Source of the DNA: Choanephora cucurbitarum
Taxonomy: Eukaryota; Mucoromycota; Mucoromycetes; Mucorales; Choanephoraceae
Assembly: GCA_025331435.1 (NCBI GenBank)
Contig: JAIWNI010000035.1
Location: forward strand, 1-64,000
Direction: 5' to 3'
Length of the DNA: 64,000 bases
In this document: piece after piece, positions 1 through 11,933 of the stretch
Numbering within the stretch: the first letter of the stretch is position 1
Layout: the number at the start of each line of letters is the position of its first letter
Translations under genes and position numbers: made by a program
Notes under the pieces: generated by a model
What the model was told of the DNA's origin: nothing
What the model saw: the letters and a program-made list of their open reading frames with translations, nothing else
Database searches by the model: none

Positions 1-38
1 ATAACCAATAAACTATGTTTAAGGAGAGTGCTTTATTT

Positions 39-1833
39 CTATTGTCTAAAAAGCCTTGGCTTCGTATCCAATTCACAGCCAGTGACATATTCATGTTGTT
101 CATATTCAGGACATTGATTCTTTGTCAGGCACTCCAAAATACTCTTAGCAACAGACTGACCTTCTAACCAGGCACCATGGAGATAGCCATAATAATCAGC
201 TGACATGGCTTCACCTGCAAACCACAATCGATTAGAAAGAGGTGCTCTCATGTTGAGATGATGTTTTTGAGATGCGCCAATAGGCCAATTTGAATAGGAA
301 CCATGAAACAGAGGGTTCTGATGCCACCTTGGGATCAGGATATCTGTTGGGGCCTCTATGGGGATAGAGGGAAACATCCGCTGAAGGACTGCCATGATTT
401 CCTTTTGTACCTGTGTATCAGCCATACGTTCAATACGTTGTGATGCTTTATCTGTTGTGGTAACCATAAGTACGTTATCACTCGCTTTGAATAGGTAACC
501 AGGTGCATTTAAGTTTTGCCATACAGTATAATGTCCACCATGTCGTGTCACATTACTGGCATACAGAGCAAACTATAAAATACATTTAAAAAAAAAATTT
601 ACAGTGATGTGTCTAACTTACCTGCCAATCTTCCCAGAATTTCTGCTTAAATCTTAGAAATATCTTTGTATAGGTTGTCATGTGAAAACTGAGTAAGGAT
701 TCCCTTTTCCATTCAGGAAACACAGGCTCAAATTGAACAACATCACTCTGTAAGACACCTAACCTGTTTAAATGAGTATAAGCATACTTATTTCTTTTAT
801 GTGCTTCATTTCACTTGCGAAAATGTACAGATAGCATAGTTGGATAGAATTTTATCTCCATCAGAAGTAATGACTGTCACACCATGATCATGATAGATGA
901 CTTTTGAGACAGTTGTATTCAACATCAGGCGGCTGTCATTCTCCTTTAGAAACGTCTTGGCTTCTTCTTTCAAGATATGATTGAATCCTCTAAAAACCAA
1001 AAAAAAAAAAAAAGATGAGATGATACAAACAAAAACAAACTTTTTACCTTCTGTCGATGACAAATGCATTGCCAAATGGGAAAGAACCACTGACTGTCCC
1101 CGTGGCATAGTCCAAGGAACACATCTCAGCTGGCTCTGAGAATTCCCAATCGATATTAAAATATTCAACAGCTGCCTTTAATGGAGTGTCAGGTTGCCAA
1201 CCAATCAGACTGAGGGCAGACCGACTTGATAGATCCACCTGATTACGTTTCATGCGTTTCTCTAGAGGGGGATTGAATGAGCGACTCAGTTTTTTACTGT
1301 TTTAGTTATTACCTGCGTAGTCAACCAATGTTGCCTTGACAACCTCAAAGGATTCACTTATCTCAATACCTTCAGTTTGATTGGACAAAAAGCCATTATC
1401 ATCAAAATACACTAGATTGTTCTTGTCATTTGGTGTTGTCTGCAATCCATGACGAAGGGCAAGTGCATGAATTGGATTTTTTCCTTTTCCATAAATCTGT
1501 GTTACTTTCAGTCAACAGTTCTATTGTTCTATAAGGATCCTTAGTTACCCAATTAGCACCTAACTCTACTGTATTTTCACCAAATGTGGCATGTTGAACT
1601 CGACCTAAATGCATTGGTATTCAATCACTTTTTATATATAAAGAAATGTTACCTCCAATAAACGATTGAGCATCCAGTAATATAAAATCATGGATACCAT
1701 TTTTAGATAATGTCTGAGCAGCAGAAATACCAGATGCTCCTGCACCCAAAATCACCACATCTGTCTCTAAAACCTTAAGCTCCACTACCTTGATTAGGCA
1801 TATAAGAGCAAGAAATACATACTCGAGATACAT
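39..1833 (-). CDS. Polyamine oxidase-like FAD-dependent amine oxidase, multi-exon
   Basis: Flavin amine oxidase, expected to oxidise (acetyl)polyamines to aldehyde, shorter amine and H2O2. The first exon begins at the ATG at 1833 with a hydrophobic stretch (possible signal peptide or anchor), then the Rossmann FAD motif VILGAGASGISAA. Removing an intron at about 1548-1497 joins ELGANW to IYGKGKNPIHAL, the ELGANWIxG signature of polyamine oxidases. Later exons carry RSALSLIGW, GNAFVIDRR and, near the C-terminus, LWFAGEAMSADYYGYLHGAW, which matches the FAD-binding end of the family. At least six short introns are needed; the splice sites other than the one given are approximate. The stop lies at 39-41. 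The enzyme class is well supported, the exact substrate is not. Confidence 0.8.
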
Positions 1834-2096
1834 GCTTTAATAAGAATAAGAATAAAAAGGAAAGAAGGGGGGAATAAAATAAATGGGTGGTTTATATAAA
1901 TTAAAAAAAAAAGGTTTACATATATATTCACTGCTAATGTTTATGCTGGTCATATGTGTATATAATTTGCTGCCGTATATAACAATTCTACTGATAAAAT
2001 AAACAAAAAAAAAAGGAGAGAGAGAGGGGGGGGGGGGCATAAAAAAGAACATAGATAAGTTAGAATGAGAGTTTATGTTGGGGGGGGGGGGTTATT

Positions 2097-4342
2097 TTAG
2101 GCGCCAAAACCATATTTCATATCAGGTGATGTTGTGAAAGGAGAGTAAGTTGGATCAACAAAAGGTGCATACATAGACATCTGATTGGTCAACATATAAT
2201 CAGTTTCCAAATTATCAGTCGATTGGTATGCATGTTGATAGTTTAAATTTGGCTGAGTGTCGTTAAAGGGATTCATCAGATGTGGATAATTTGGCTTAAA
2301 GGGTGAAAGTAATGTCATTGGAGCATAAAGAGGACAGTTGGTTTTGTGATGTTCATCCAGATCATGATTCAGCATCTTATTGAATTGCTGTTGAAAGGCA
2401 AAGGAAGGTGAAGAAGCAGAGGATGAGAAATCGTCTTCAAGGGAACCTCTCTTGAGAATCCCATTGGACAATGAAGAGAGTGAAGAAGAAGAGGAGGAAG
2501 AAGGCTGAGGTAGATTCTCGACTGTTTCAGCCTTAGCGTGGTAATGGGTCTGGGTTGGCATATCATAATCAGCATCCTGCATTGGACTTAATGTGCTACA
2601 ACGACTGCTGTCTCTCTGTTGAGTCCAGTCAAAGGAAGAACGGGGTGAAGTATAGAGACTGTGTTGGACAATGGCATCCTGAGGCTGGCATAGGTTGCCT
2701 GTATGAAAGAATGAGTTGGAAGAGGTGGAGGGATGGAAATGATCGTCAAAGGAAGAATCGTCATCATGATGATAATCCTGTTGAAAGGAATCTAACGTCT
2801 GAAGGCTGTGTTCCATACGATGATGTTCAGCCAGATTTTCAGACCGTAAGAATTGTTTGCCACAGAGATTGCAGACAAAGGAATGCAAGGCTTGCATATG
2901 TCGATCGAGGTGTTCAGGACGCTTAAAGAGATGTCGACAGTCATCTATAGGGCAATAGTAGTCTTGTTGAACTGACCAGCCAAGGGAGGCCATCATGGTA
3001 TGGTTCTGAATGTAGCCTGCTTTCGCTGCTGCCATTGCCAGACGACTGGTGTTCTGAAGATTGGTACTGGGTTGTGTTCTCAAGTGACATTTATCATGAC
3101 GTCGAACACGATCAGGTCCGCCAGCGACAACAGAAGGTGTCAAGGCTGAAGTAGAGACAGAGGCTGCCCTCCTTCTACGTTGTTTGTAGGTGGGTGAACC
3201 ATCAAACAGACTAAAGTTACCAAAGATCGTCTTTGTCTTCTTGATATTTGGATCAAATGATTTAGAGGGTAAGACGGTTTTAGAGCTATTACTGCTATCA
3301 CTGTGTTGACTGGTAGCACTCTTTGTGGCCGAGAGTTCCAATTGATGTACACCATGAGAGATAGGATCCACAGCATCTTGTGACGTGTAAATGGTAGGTG
3401 ATGACTTGGAAGTATCATGAGAACGCTGAAAGGAAGGACGACTGGCACTCTTGTTGAGGGTACTATGGCTCAATCGATGGTAATGGTGTTTATCGACAGT
3501 ATTAGGGACAGAGTGAACACGCGATCTCTTTGACTGAGAACGCTCTCTAGAAGGCCATTGTGTAGGCGAATAATTGGATGAGGTACGATTGGTCACTATA
3601 GAAATTAAGGAGTTTAATTACATGATATACTATATATGTACACAAACTATTTACTCTCTTTTTCCTTTTGTTGTTCAATGACCTGAGCAGTAGCTGCAGC
3701 AGATTGAGAAATGGACTTTCTGAGCTGATCAAATAACTCCTGAGTGGAGTCTAGGGAGATGGTGGTGGCAGGCTCAGCAACGGCCTGGGTGGTTGGTTCC
3801 ATGCCCATCTTTTCACGCTTTAGATCACGTTCAAGGGCATCAAGAAAGAGACGATCATGAGGCACAGAGAACCAAAAGAAGACCTTTTGTTTCTTTTGTG
3901 TTCGAATACAGTTGTTCTTGTAGAGCATATCGAGTAGCTCAGATTTCGGTTCTTCGAGACGAGCATCATGTCCAGGCTTCAGGTTGCGTAAGTCACTGAA
4001 GATGCCTTCCTCGAACTTTTTCGGGTTAGTCACTGGTCTTCCGAATGCATGGAATCGAAATGTCAATGAGCGTACTATATCTGTGCCTGTGATGAAGAAC
4101 AAATCATCCCATAAGACACACGATATGCTCTCTCCAGCAGGTAGTGCAAAGCGTTTGAGTTGCTTATTGTGTTCCCATTGTTGTGTTGCAGTAGCAAAAA
4201 ATAATTTCATGTCATCAATCTGAGACAATCGAGAAGATGTGCTTGCATTGGTGGGTGGTGGTAGACAGTAGCTAGACGCGACATTTTCTTCCATTTGTTT
4301 CTTACTGTAGGTTTTCATTACAGTACGTTGTTGTTGTTGCAT
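2097..4342 (-). CDS. STE12: Ste12-type transcription factor with C-terminal C2H2 fingers
   Basis: Two exons (4342-3655 and 3595-2097) flank a 59-nt GT-AG intron at 3654-3596. The splice joins A to TG, making an in-frame ATG codon, and gives a protein of about 728 aa. Residues of roughly 45-160 form the STE homeodomain-like DNA-binding domain, with LKRFALPAGESISCVLW, FRFHAFGRPV and KVFFWFSVPHDRLFLDAL. Two C2H2 fingers follow at about residues 444-493 (YYCPIDDCRHLF...H and FVCNLCGKQF...H). This STE-plus-fingers layout is typical of Ste12 in filamentous and early-diverging fungi and differs from budding-yeast Ste12, which lacks the fingers. The rest is Ser/Gln-rich and probably disordered. In other fungi the protein acts downstream of the pheromone or invasive-growth MAP kinase. 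It is divergent from the PAK kinase gene about 0.7 kb away. Confidence 0.9.
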
Positions 4343-5065
4343 TTTATATATATATTTGGAAATATATATAATTTTTATTTTTTTTTTTAAGTTTTTTTAT
4401 ATATATAATACAATAATACTATACAAAAAAAAGAGGAAAGAGAGAGAAAGTTTAAAAAAAAAAAAAAAGAAAAGAAGAAGAAGAAGAAAGGGGGGGGGAA
4501 AAAACGACTTTTTTTTTTTGGTACGGGAACATCCTACATATATATATAAATTGAAAAGAGAGAAAGAAAGAAACAACATACATTGAACAAAAACAAAACA
4601 AAAATAAGGAGGGGGGGGGGTGATTTAACTCTTATGGAAGCAAGCTTAGAATGACATGCAGCAATTAGCAGGTTTGTTTAAATATAGGTGAACATACCTT
4701 GAATTTGTTTATTTTCACCTCATTTTACTTTCGTTGCATTGCATAACATCACGAGCATCAACTACTTTAATGAAGCCCTGCATTCTAACTCATCTTAAGG
4801 CATATACAATAAGGAGAAGGTGTCCGGAAGTCTTTCCGATGGCGAAACAGGTCAGCAGTTTATTTTGAGTAACCCTTTTTAGTTTACATCATTCGATCAT
4901 AAAGGCGTATTTTTTTTGTCTTAACAATAGATAGCTTATTATACCCCCCTTTCTAAATAACGTCAAATCTATCTTTCTCCTTATTATTCTCCTTTTCGCT
5001 TTCTCTCATTTTTTTTCTTTCTTTTTTTTCTTCTTTTTCTTTCTTTCTTTCATTCTTTTAAACAA
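4343..5065. promoter_or_regulatory. Divergent intergenic region between STE12 and PAK genes
   Basis: This 720-bp gap separates the start of the Ste12 gene (-) from the start of the PAK gene (+), so it must hold both promoters. It contains A/T runs, two G9-type tracts (about 4491-4499 and 4612-4620) and a long C/T-rich tract at about 4975-5060 just before the PAK start. Such pyrimidine-rich tracts are common upstream of fungal start codons. No individual factor site can be assigned. Confidence 0.5.
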
Positions 5066-7519
5066 ATGGCAGAAATCAAAAAAGATGGTTATCTTCAAGT
5101 GAAAGAAGATGGTTTAAGGGCTTGGATTTGGTCAAAGCGTTATGTTGTCTTGCGCGAACAAACAATTACTTTTCACCGTAACGAAGTAAATAAGAAATAA
5201 GCATAACAAACATTGTACTTAAAGAATGATTAGCAAACAGGCCAATGTGTTGCTCTTGTCTTTCTAAAGGACATCACTGCTGTTGCAAGATCTGAAGCAA
5301 AACCCTATTGCTTTGAACTCGGTACAAAGATAAAATCTTATTATATTGCCTGTCGTAATGATGAAGAACTCTATTCTTGGATGGATGAGATTTATAATGT
5401 AATGCATACTGTATCATCAAAAGTGGTAACTCATCTTGTTTCATGACTAGCGATCTCCCTTAGGTGCCTCAGGCCCTACTAATTTTGTTCATCAGGTGCA
5501 TGTTGGTTTTGATCCTATCTCAGGTGCATTTACAGTAAGCTATTAACCATGCCATAAGGTATCAGTCTATCCTCAATTCCCCCCCCCTTTATTTTAGGGT
5601 TTACCTGATCAATGGAATGTACTCTTAAAAGGATCCAAGATCACTCCAGAAGATGCTGCCAAAAACCCACAGGCTGTATTAGAAGCACTTGAATTCTATA
5701 CTGAACAAGCAAGAGCCGATAAGAATACGTTTATGGTAGATCAGAACACACTCTATCAGAACAAACCCAATGAAAAATACACTGATGACATCAAAAATGA
5801 TCTCCTCAAAGCCAGTCAGTCTACACCTGCACCTAGATACATACGAGAACCACCCTTTAGACCAACCATGAAGACCATTGAATCCATAGGCAACCCTATT
5901 GAGGTTTGTTGACAATTATATCTACTGGTTAATTATTAAAAAACACAATTAAGAATCCAGTGGTTGTGAAGATACCAAAGCCAATAGAAGAAGTAAGTAG
6001 CTTTATGATCAACAAGAGTAATCTCATATTCAACAGCATACCTTAAAAGCAACCCAAACATAAACCTGCTCTGCCACCAAATACCCTGACTGGATCCCTT
6101 CCTATCAACCGAGTGATGACCAAAAAGGAAGCACTCGCCATGGACCGTGCAGCCAACTTTAAGATGGAAAAAGAGAGACTAAAGGAAGCTGCTGCTGCTC
6201 TGGATCGAGATAGACTGTTGGCAAAACACACTCAAGAACTTCACAGGATACCACCCAACCCTCAATCTCAGATATCAACACCTGTACCTTCCAATCTGCA
6301 TTATGAGAAAAAGAGTAAAATCAAAGATCCCAATTCACCTCCTAAAAAAGATCAACGTATCAGTACCATGAGTGATTCACAAATCATGGAGAAATTAAGT
6401 AAAGTTGTTCATTCTGGTTTATATGGAGAGATAACTGATTCTTCATCCAATAGGATCTGTGGTCACTTCAGGTGATCCCAATCTATTGTATAAAAAGACT
6501 AAACGGATTGGACAAGGGTAAGTAATTTAAAAAAATAGTGATCCAGTAGGACTCAAAAACCCACTTATAATTAGAGCATCTGGTTCAGTCTATCTAGCCA
6601 CCCATCTCTCAACAAACACAAAGGTGGCTGTTAAACAGATGGACCTATCCAAACAATCTCGGCTTGATTTGATTGTGAATGAAATCATGATCATGAAAGA
6701 ATCACAGCATGAGAACATTGTCAACTTTCTAGATTCATTCCTGGTTCGAGGCAATCTTTGGGTTGTCATGGAATACATGGAAGGTGGTGCTTTAACAGAC
6801 GTGATTGAACATAACAGCATGTCAGAACAACAGATTGCCACTGTCTGCTTTGAGGTAAAAAGAGAAAATGCTTGATTGATAGTGTTGTGTAGGTTAACAA
6901 CTGATTTAGACAGCAAAAGGACTTGATCATTTGCATTCACAGAATATCATTCATCGAGACATCAAATCCGATAATGTCCTCTTGAACTTTCAGGGTCAAG
7001 TGAAAATAAGCGATTTTGGTTATTGTGCTAAATTGACGGATCAGAGAAACAAAAGAGCCACCATGGTGGGAACGCCTTATTGGGTAATAAGCACTATTCT
7101 AAAATAGAAAGAGTGATTCACTCATTTCTGGCATAGATGGCACCTGAGATTGTAAAGCAAAAAGAATATGATGCAAAAGTAGATATATGGTCATTGGGTA
7201 TCATGGCCATTGAAATGATTGAAAATGAGCCACCTTATCTAGATGAAGAACCATTAAAGGCTCTCTATCTGATTGCAACCAATGGCACACCTTCATTGAA
7301 AAACCCAGAAAAACTCTCAAAAGAACTCAAGAGTTATTTGGCAGTCTGTTTATGTGTTGATGTCAGGTCTCGTGCAACAGCCTCAGAATTACTTTGTGTA
7401 AGTTGTGTAATTTTTTTTTTTAAGGAGGATCCACTAAACAAGGATAGCATGAGTTTCTTAAAAAGGCTGGTCCAGTTGATATCTTGTTATCTTCTCTTTT
7501 GAAATTCAAGCGAAAATAA
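5066..7519 (+). CDS. CLA4: Cla4-type p21-activated kinase (PH-CRIB-kinase)
   Basis: Multi-exon Ser/Thr kinase. The start ATG at 5066 opens a PH domain (about residues 1-95: [34 protein letters not shown]). A 52-nt intron follows, then a CRIB motif ([19 protein letters not shown]), which binds Cdc42/Rac-GTP, and a low-complexity linker. The kinase domain has the VAVKQMD lysine, [11 protein letters not shown] catalytic loop, DFGYCAKL, and activation segment [14 protein letters not shown]. The last exon (7448-7519) is missed by a simple ORF reading. It restores the usual kinase end, [14 protein letters not shown], and stops at 7517-7519. The PH-before-CRIB order marks the Cla4 subfamily rather than Ste20. 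The expected role is polarity, septation and morphogenesis at the plasma membrane. All core catalytic residues are visible. Confidence 0.9.
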
Positions 7520-8380
7520 GGTAAATTCCAAGGTTGAAATGCAACAATTTTATTCTTAAATCTCATTTACATCAGTTTCTAAAGTAACAATTTAAAAAAA
7601 AAAAAACGACTTTATAAATAAATAAAAGCTCCTTCCCTAAATAAAACAAGAAATTTAAACATGTTGTAACTTGCTAAGAGAGGGGTAGGTTGGATTTAAA
7701 TAGAGGATGACAGGTGAGGTTGGTGATTATCTGAATTTGACGGCTTTAAATGAAATAAACTAATAACAACAAATGACTTGGTAAATAGCATCTGTCAGCA
7801 TGTTTGAACTTTCTTCATTGTGATAGCTCATCTTCTTGACGATGGTTCAAAATAACCGTGTGTTACAGAAATTCTGTCAGTTTATTGCTTGTGCGTATTA
7901 TGTAATGCAGAAGCCTGTACCAAAAGTCAATTGTAAAGTCAAGTTTTGTTTGTCTTTTTAAAAAAAAACAGGCGATGAAAATCTTCTGCATATTCCCTCC
8001 CACTCTCTTTTTTGGGAAAGCATATATGCATAGTTTATCTTTAAGCTTTTCTTAAACGGTCCCCCCCCCTCCTAAGCCACTTAAGACAATATCCCTTTTG
8101 TAATAGAGTTCTCTCTTTCTTAAACATCGCATCAGAATTTCCAAACATTTACTTTTAAAAAGAAAAAAATAGCTGCAGATGTTTTAAAGAATGCTGCTGT
8201 TAATTAAGCCAACTCTAATCCTTTTAAAGTACCTTCGTGTTGCCCTAAACATCTGCAGCTTAAGCAGGATACTCATATGATCTCCAAACATAACGTTATG
8301 CACAATGACTTTATTTGTTGTTAATACTACAGCACGTTGAAGGATATCACCCCTCTTTTTTTTTTTTAACTGTCAATAAA
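7520..8380. other. Intergenic region, no gene seen
   Basis: This lies between the convergent 3' ends of the PAK gene (+) and the membrane-protein gene (-), so it should contain both transcription ends. It is AT-rich with A and T runs and a short C-tract near 8060. No coding exon or RNA gene was recognised. Confidence 0.5.
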
Positions 8381-9802
8381 TCAATCTAAACCACGCGTAT
8401 CAAACACGACTCGATCAGCCTGATATGCCTTTTCGTTACTGTTACGAAAACCAAGAAGTTTAGGCTTCAGTGTGGCGACCAAGACAAAAGAGGATATGAA
8501 TGCCAACAGTAACACACACAATGCATTTCGAGAATACTTTTTCCATTTCTTGTCAATGGCCTTGCTCATGACCGTTCGTGGTTTAGCAGAACTGGGACTA
8601 TAGAACGTACCCACAATCCAGAGAGGAGGGAAGAGAAAACCAAAGGCAAAGAGTACAAATGAGGTACGATTCTTTCTTCGTGTCTCCAGAGGCTCTTCTA
8701 TCGATCGTTCTTCTGGCTTAGCGTCATCTAATGTGATCAGACTGACATTGTCTTCGTTGGAGACAGGCATGTTGAGTGAAAACAGACCAGATGGGTCTAT
8801 CTCTGGTGTTTGAATAGCAGAACCTACTTTTTCTTCTTCCTCGAGTTTTGTCTCTGTATCGTTTGCAGAACACATCTCAACAGAAACTTCATTCTTTATT
8901 TTTGTTGCTGTCTTTATCAGCTGTTGATGAAGTCGGGTGACTTTTCCTGATTGTCTATAAGGATCTGACTGTGTTCCGTTCATCTGCAAACTGAAGCCTT
9001 CCTCTTGTATCTTACGAAGCATGGCTAATCTCTCTTTCCATAACCTCTCGTTCTCTACGTTCTTGTACTTGGGAAACGAATTGGAAGATGGACAGGGCAA
9101 GATGGCGATCTGACTATTATTGCTGTTCTGTAAATGATCGTTTTGTGACAATATCTGAGTATGTGGCTCCAACAGTTCCTTGCTAGGCAATGTCGGGTTT
9201 GGAAGAGAAGCAAACGACAGGTTACTTTGGTGACCCATGGGCAATCTGGGTGATTGACCCACCACCGACTTTGCCTGCAACTTCTTTCTTTTGGTCATGG
9301 AAGGTGTGACACTATGGATATCCTGCTGATCTAAAGGCCAACGTCCTTGATAGAAGTATGGCTTAGGAGGTTTACCGATCCCATACTGAAAGGAACCAAA
9401 GGTATATTGAGGATCAAAAAACGATTCCCATTGTTTACTCTCTTCCGCTAATGTCCTTTGGCCTTGTTCGTATCCTTTGTTGCTATAGGGAAAGACCGAA
9501 TTGATATCAAGGTAATTGACATGATGATAGGTATGTGACGTTCGGATGGACGCATAACTCTGGTTAAAAGAGACGGTAGGTGAGGAGGCGACAGGTGGGT
9601 GAAGGGCAGCGACCGACGCTCTTCTTGAATCGGTTTCTATCGGTGGTTCTGCTTGGTTCTCGGAGATGGTATATTGTGTCTTTCGAATCTCTGATCTCTG
9701 TCTCTTTTTTTGACGGGGTGTAAATAATCGAGGACTAGAGTAGATGGCTTTCCTTGGAGATACGGGTGTCTGTGTGGTTACCTTAGTGTTGTCTAAATTC
9801 AT
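8381..9802 (-). CDS. Hypothetical protein with two C-terminal membrane segments
   Basis: A single uninterrupted ORF of 473 aa with ATG at 9802. The N-terminal 370 residues are polar, Ser/Pro/Gln-rich and probably disordered, with a basic stretch near the start (PRQKKRQR). Two hydrophobic segments lie at about residues 380-401 (FVLFAFGFLFPPLWIVGTF) and 428-446 (LCVLLLAFISSFVLVATL), joined by a Lys-rich loop. The FLFPPLW pattern recurs in fungal serine-rich tail-anchored membrane proteins of unknown function. I do not recognise a named family. A membrane location with a long cytosolic N-terminus is inference. No intron is needed. Confidence 0.75.
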   Translation of the reverse strand: MNLDNTKVTTQTPVSPRKAIYSSPRLFTPRQKKRQRSEIRKTQYTISENQAEPPIETDSRRASVAALHPPVASSPTVSFNQSYASIRTSHTYHHVNYLDINSVFPYSNKGYEQGQRTLAEESKQWESFFDPQYTFGSFQYGIGKPPKPYFYQGRWPLDQQDIHSVTPSMTKRKKLQAKSVVGQSPRLPMGHQSNLSFASLPNPTLPSKELLEPHTQILSQNDHLQNSNNSQIAILPCPSSNSFPKYKNVENERLWKERLAMLRKIQEEGFSLQMNGTQSDPYRQSGKVTRLHQQLIKTATKIKNEVSVEMCSANDTETKLEEEEKVGSAIQTPEIDPSGLFSLNMPVSNEDNVSLITLDDAKPEERSIEEPLETRRKNRTSFVLFAFGFLFPPLWIVGTFYSPSSAKPRTVMSKAIDKKWKKYSRNALCVLLLAFISSFVLVATLKPKLLGFRNSNEKAYQADRVVFDTRGLD

Positions 9803-10322
9803 CCGATGATTCTAAGGTGAGGCACTGTCTATTAGAAAAAAGAAAGAATAAATTGAATAGCATAAGCTCCCAAAGTAACTTTTCTTTTGCGCAAACAATG
9901 GAGATTTCTTTATGCGGGAATTTTTTTTTCTTCTTCTTCTTTCTTTCTTCAAGAATGAAGATGATCCCAGTTACTCTCCTTTATTAGTTTTGAGCAGAAA
10001 TGCAGTGAATAATTTGACAGGCTAATTCGATGTTTCTCTGCTTTAGAAAGATAATCCATCTTCATGTCAAATAGAGTGTTTATTTCTGCAAAGAAGTTAC
10101 AGTACCTTTTCTCTTTGTTAAATCTTTTGAAGCAGTGAGTGTAGTTACCCTTGAATCCTATTGATTGATTTAGTAAATGTATTGTTTTTTTTATCCTACT
10201 TATGGTAATCTAATAAAAAGAACAAGGAAGCGCAAAAAAAGAAAGAAACAATGAAACTATTTTAATAAATAGAAGGATGTTCAAGAAAAAAAAAAAAGAA
10301 GCATTTCTTTTTATCCTCAACC
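9803..10322. promoter_or_regulatory. Divergent intergenic region
   Basis: Sequence between the starts of the membrane-protein gene (-) and the small CaaX gene (+). It holds C/T-rich stretches around 9930-9950 and A-runs near 10290. It must contain both promoters. No specific site can be assigned and no gene was seen. Confidence 0.4.
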
Positions 10323-10653
10323 ATGTATACTTTTGGTGAAGTTGATCATGATTATAAAGATGCGCTTGATCTTAAGCACAAAGCGGCAGGTCCAATAGCT
10401 AAAGACAACAATGTAAAGCAAAGTAAGAATAGGAAACAATGATGTTATGCAACTGGCTCATTTGATTTCTTCTTGATTATTTTCAGCCGCTATCAACATG
10501 ACATTTGATAATGTCGAAGATGTAGAAGGGTTTGCTTCTGCCGTATTCAAGGCCAAAAGTGAGAAAGTCTTTACTGTGGAGCCTAACTTTCTACTCCCTA
10601 GAAAACAAGAAGAACTGCTTGTTGATCACAGTCAAAAATGTGTGATGATGTAA
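10323..10653 (+). CDS. Small 88-aa protein ending in a CaaX-type box (CVMM)
   Basis: Two exons, 10323-10422 and 10487-10653, separated by a 64-nt intron (GTAAG...TTTCAG). The splice gives one open frame of 88 aa starting MYTFGEVDHDYKDAL and ending HSQKCVMM at the stop. The last four residues fit a C-a-a-X prenylation signal, and with M at the end farnesylation would be expected. The body is acidic and lysine-rich with no domain I recognise. It lies 188 bp upstream of the Lys5-type gene on the same strand. Alternatives are a highly diverged G-protein gamma-like subunit or a lineage-specific membrane-tethered peptide. The clean splice and the C-terminal box support a real gene; its function is unknown. 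Confidence 0.65.
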
Positions 10654-10840
10654 CTCTTATCCTTTTTAGATAAAATGGCATTTGAAATAAGCTATATTGA
10701 ACACCGTATTGTTTGTATGTCCTATAAAACTCGTTTTCGAATGAGTCTAAAGCGTAAGATTTTCATTGTGTCCGAAAGTATGCTTTTTTTTTTAAATGGT
10801 GAACCTATATATTTTTTTTTTGGGAGCTTTATTGTTCGTT

Positions 10841-11933
10841 ATGACTATCGACTTGCTATCTTTTTGCATAAAAGGCGCTTTTGAAGGAGACAAAGTAGAA
10901 TAATAACAAAAAAAAGAGGAGAGCAAATCAGGGAGAAAAGAGCTCTGAACACCCTGAAGCAAACATACTTAAATTTGTTTGTCCTTAGTTTAATAAAGCT
11001 CTTTCCTGGTTGCCCGATAACGAACACACTTCTGTTACCAGGTTTAAGTTCGAGAGAGATCGTCACTTGGCACTTGCCAGTCGCTTGCTTCGCCGACATT
11101 ACTTTTGTCAGCTGCTGAACAAGCCTTGGCACGATCTTGAATTTGAGCAAATTTCTGGAGGAAAACCTTTTCTGGTAAAGATAAATATGTTGAAACAAGT
11201 GCTTTTTTGAATGATATATTCTGAATAAAAAGAGAATATGTAGAAAACAAACAATGAAGTGAAGTATGATTATAATACTTCCCATGAAGGCAACTGGGTT
11301 ATTTTTGGCTGTGTACGAGATGATATGCTGATAGGCGTAGACGTCGTTTCTATCGATCGACCCTTCTCAATTGATTCTTTTATCAAGAGTTTTGAGCCAC
11401 AGGCAAGCGAAAGCATGTTTACCTAGTATAATGCAAGATCCTTACTTAACTTGTATTTAAGCTGACGAGCAAGGAGATGCAAATGATTTCACAAACTCAA
11501 GATGAAGATATACGAATCTTAACATTCTATCAGCTTTGGGGGTTAAAAGAAAGCTATATTAAGGCTTTAGGTGTAGGGCTCATGCTTGATCTTCAAAATC
11601 TCGATTTTTATAACCAGGAAAATAAGGTACATTGTGCATATACAGAATTGATTTTCGTTTTTGACACATTAGAGATCGAATTAGATTAATATGCGATTGA
11701 ACGGAAAACAAGCAGATGGCTGGGTATTTCATCTAAGCTATCTTGATCGTTCTACACTCGCTGTTGTTTGTTATGGCTATCGTGAGGGTTTAGGGCAACA
11801 TTCAAAAACCCTTCTTCGGCTCTATCCAGATAGTTACCTCATCGGAGAACCCTTGCATGAATTAAACCATGTATTTCATCGAATTCAATTAATAGATATC
11901 GAAAACAATTCATTAAGACAACCGCGCAGTTAA
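10841..11933 (+). CDS. LYS5: 4'-phosphopantetheinyl transferase, Lys5/AASDHPPT type
   Basis: Transfers 4'-phosphopantetheine from CoA to carrier proteins, classically the Lys2 aminoadipate reductase of fungal lysine synthesis, and often other carriers. Five exons all join in phase 0: 10841-10894, 10989-11174, 11244-11402, 11462-11626 and 11685-11933, giving 270 aa. Diagnostic motifs are RFKFERDRHLALASRLLRR, GKPFL, NTSHEG, IGVDVV (Mg2+/CoA binding Asp) and LWGLKESYIKALG (catalytic WxxKESxxK). The third intron begins GC, not GT, and ends AG. Reading through it meets a stop, and the splice rejoins FEPQ to LTSKE as in the family. The start was chosen because it is the only upstream ATG that splices in frame. 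Confidence 0.88.

Noticed and set aside
2555..2926. Plus-strand 123-aa open frame inside the Ste12 gene
   Set aside because: It lies fully antisense to the zinc-finger part of Ste12, has no domain and is a by-product of the codon pattern.
4820..4860. Short hairpin with GATGGCGAAAC, resembling a hammerhead ribozyme core
   Set aside because: The invariant CUGAUGA is not present (CCGATGG instead) and there is no proper stem II, so it fails the hammerhead consensus.
10675..10884. Plus-strand 69-aa frame between the CaaX gene and the LYS5-type gene
   Set aside because: It is rich in Phe/Ile/Lys from T-runs, and its end overlaps the better supported first exon of LYS5 in another frame.
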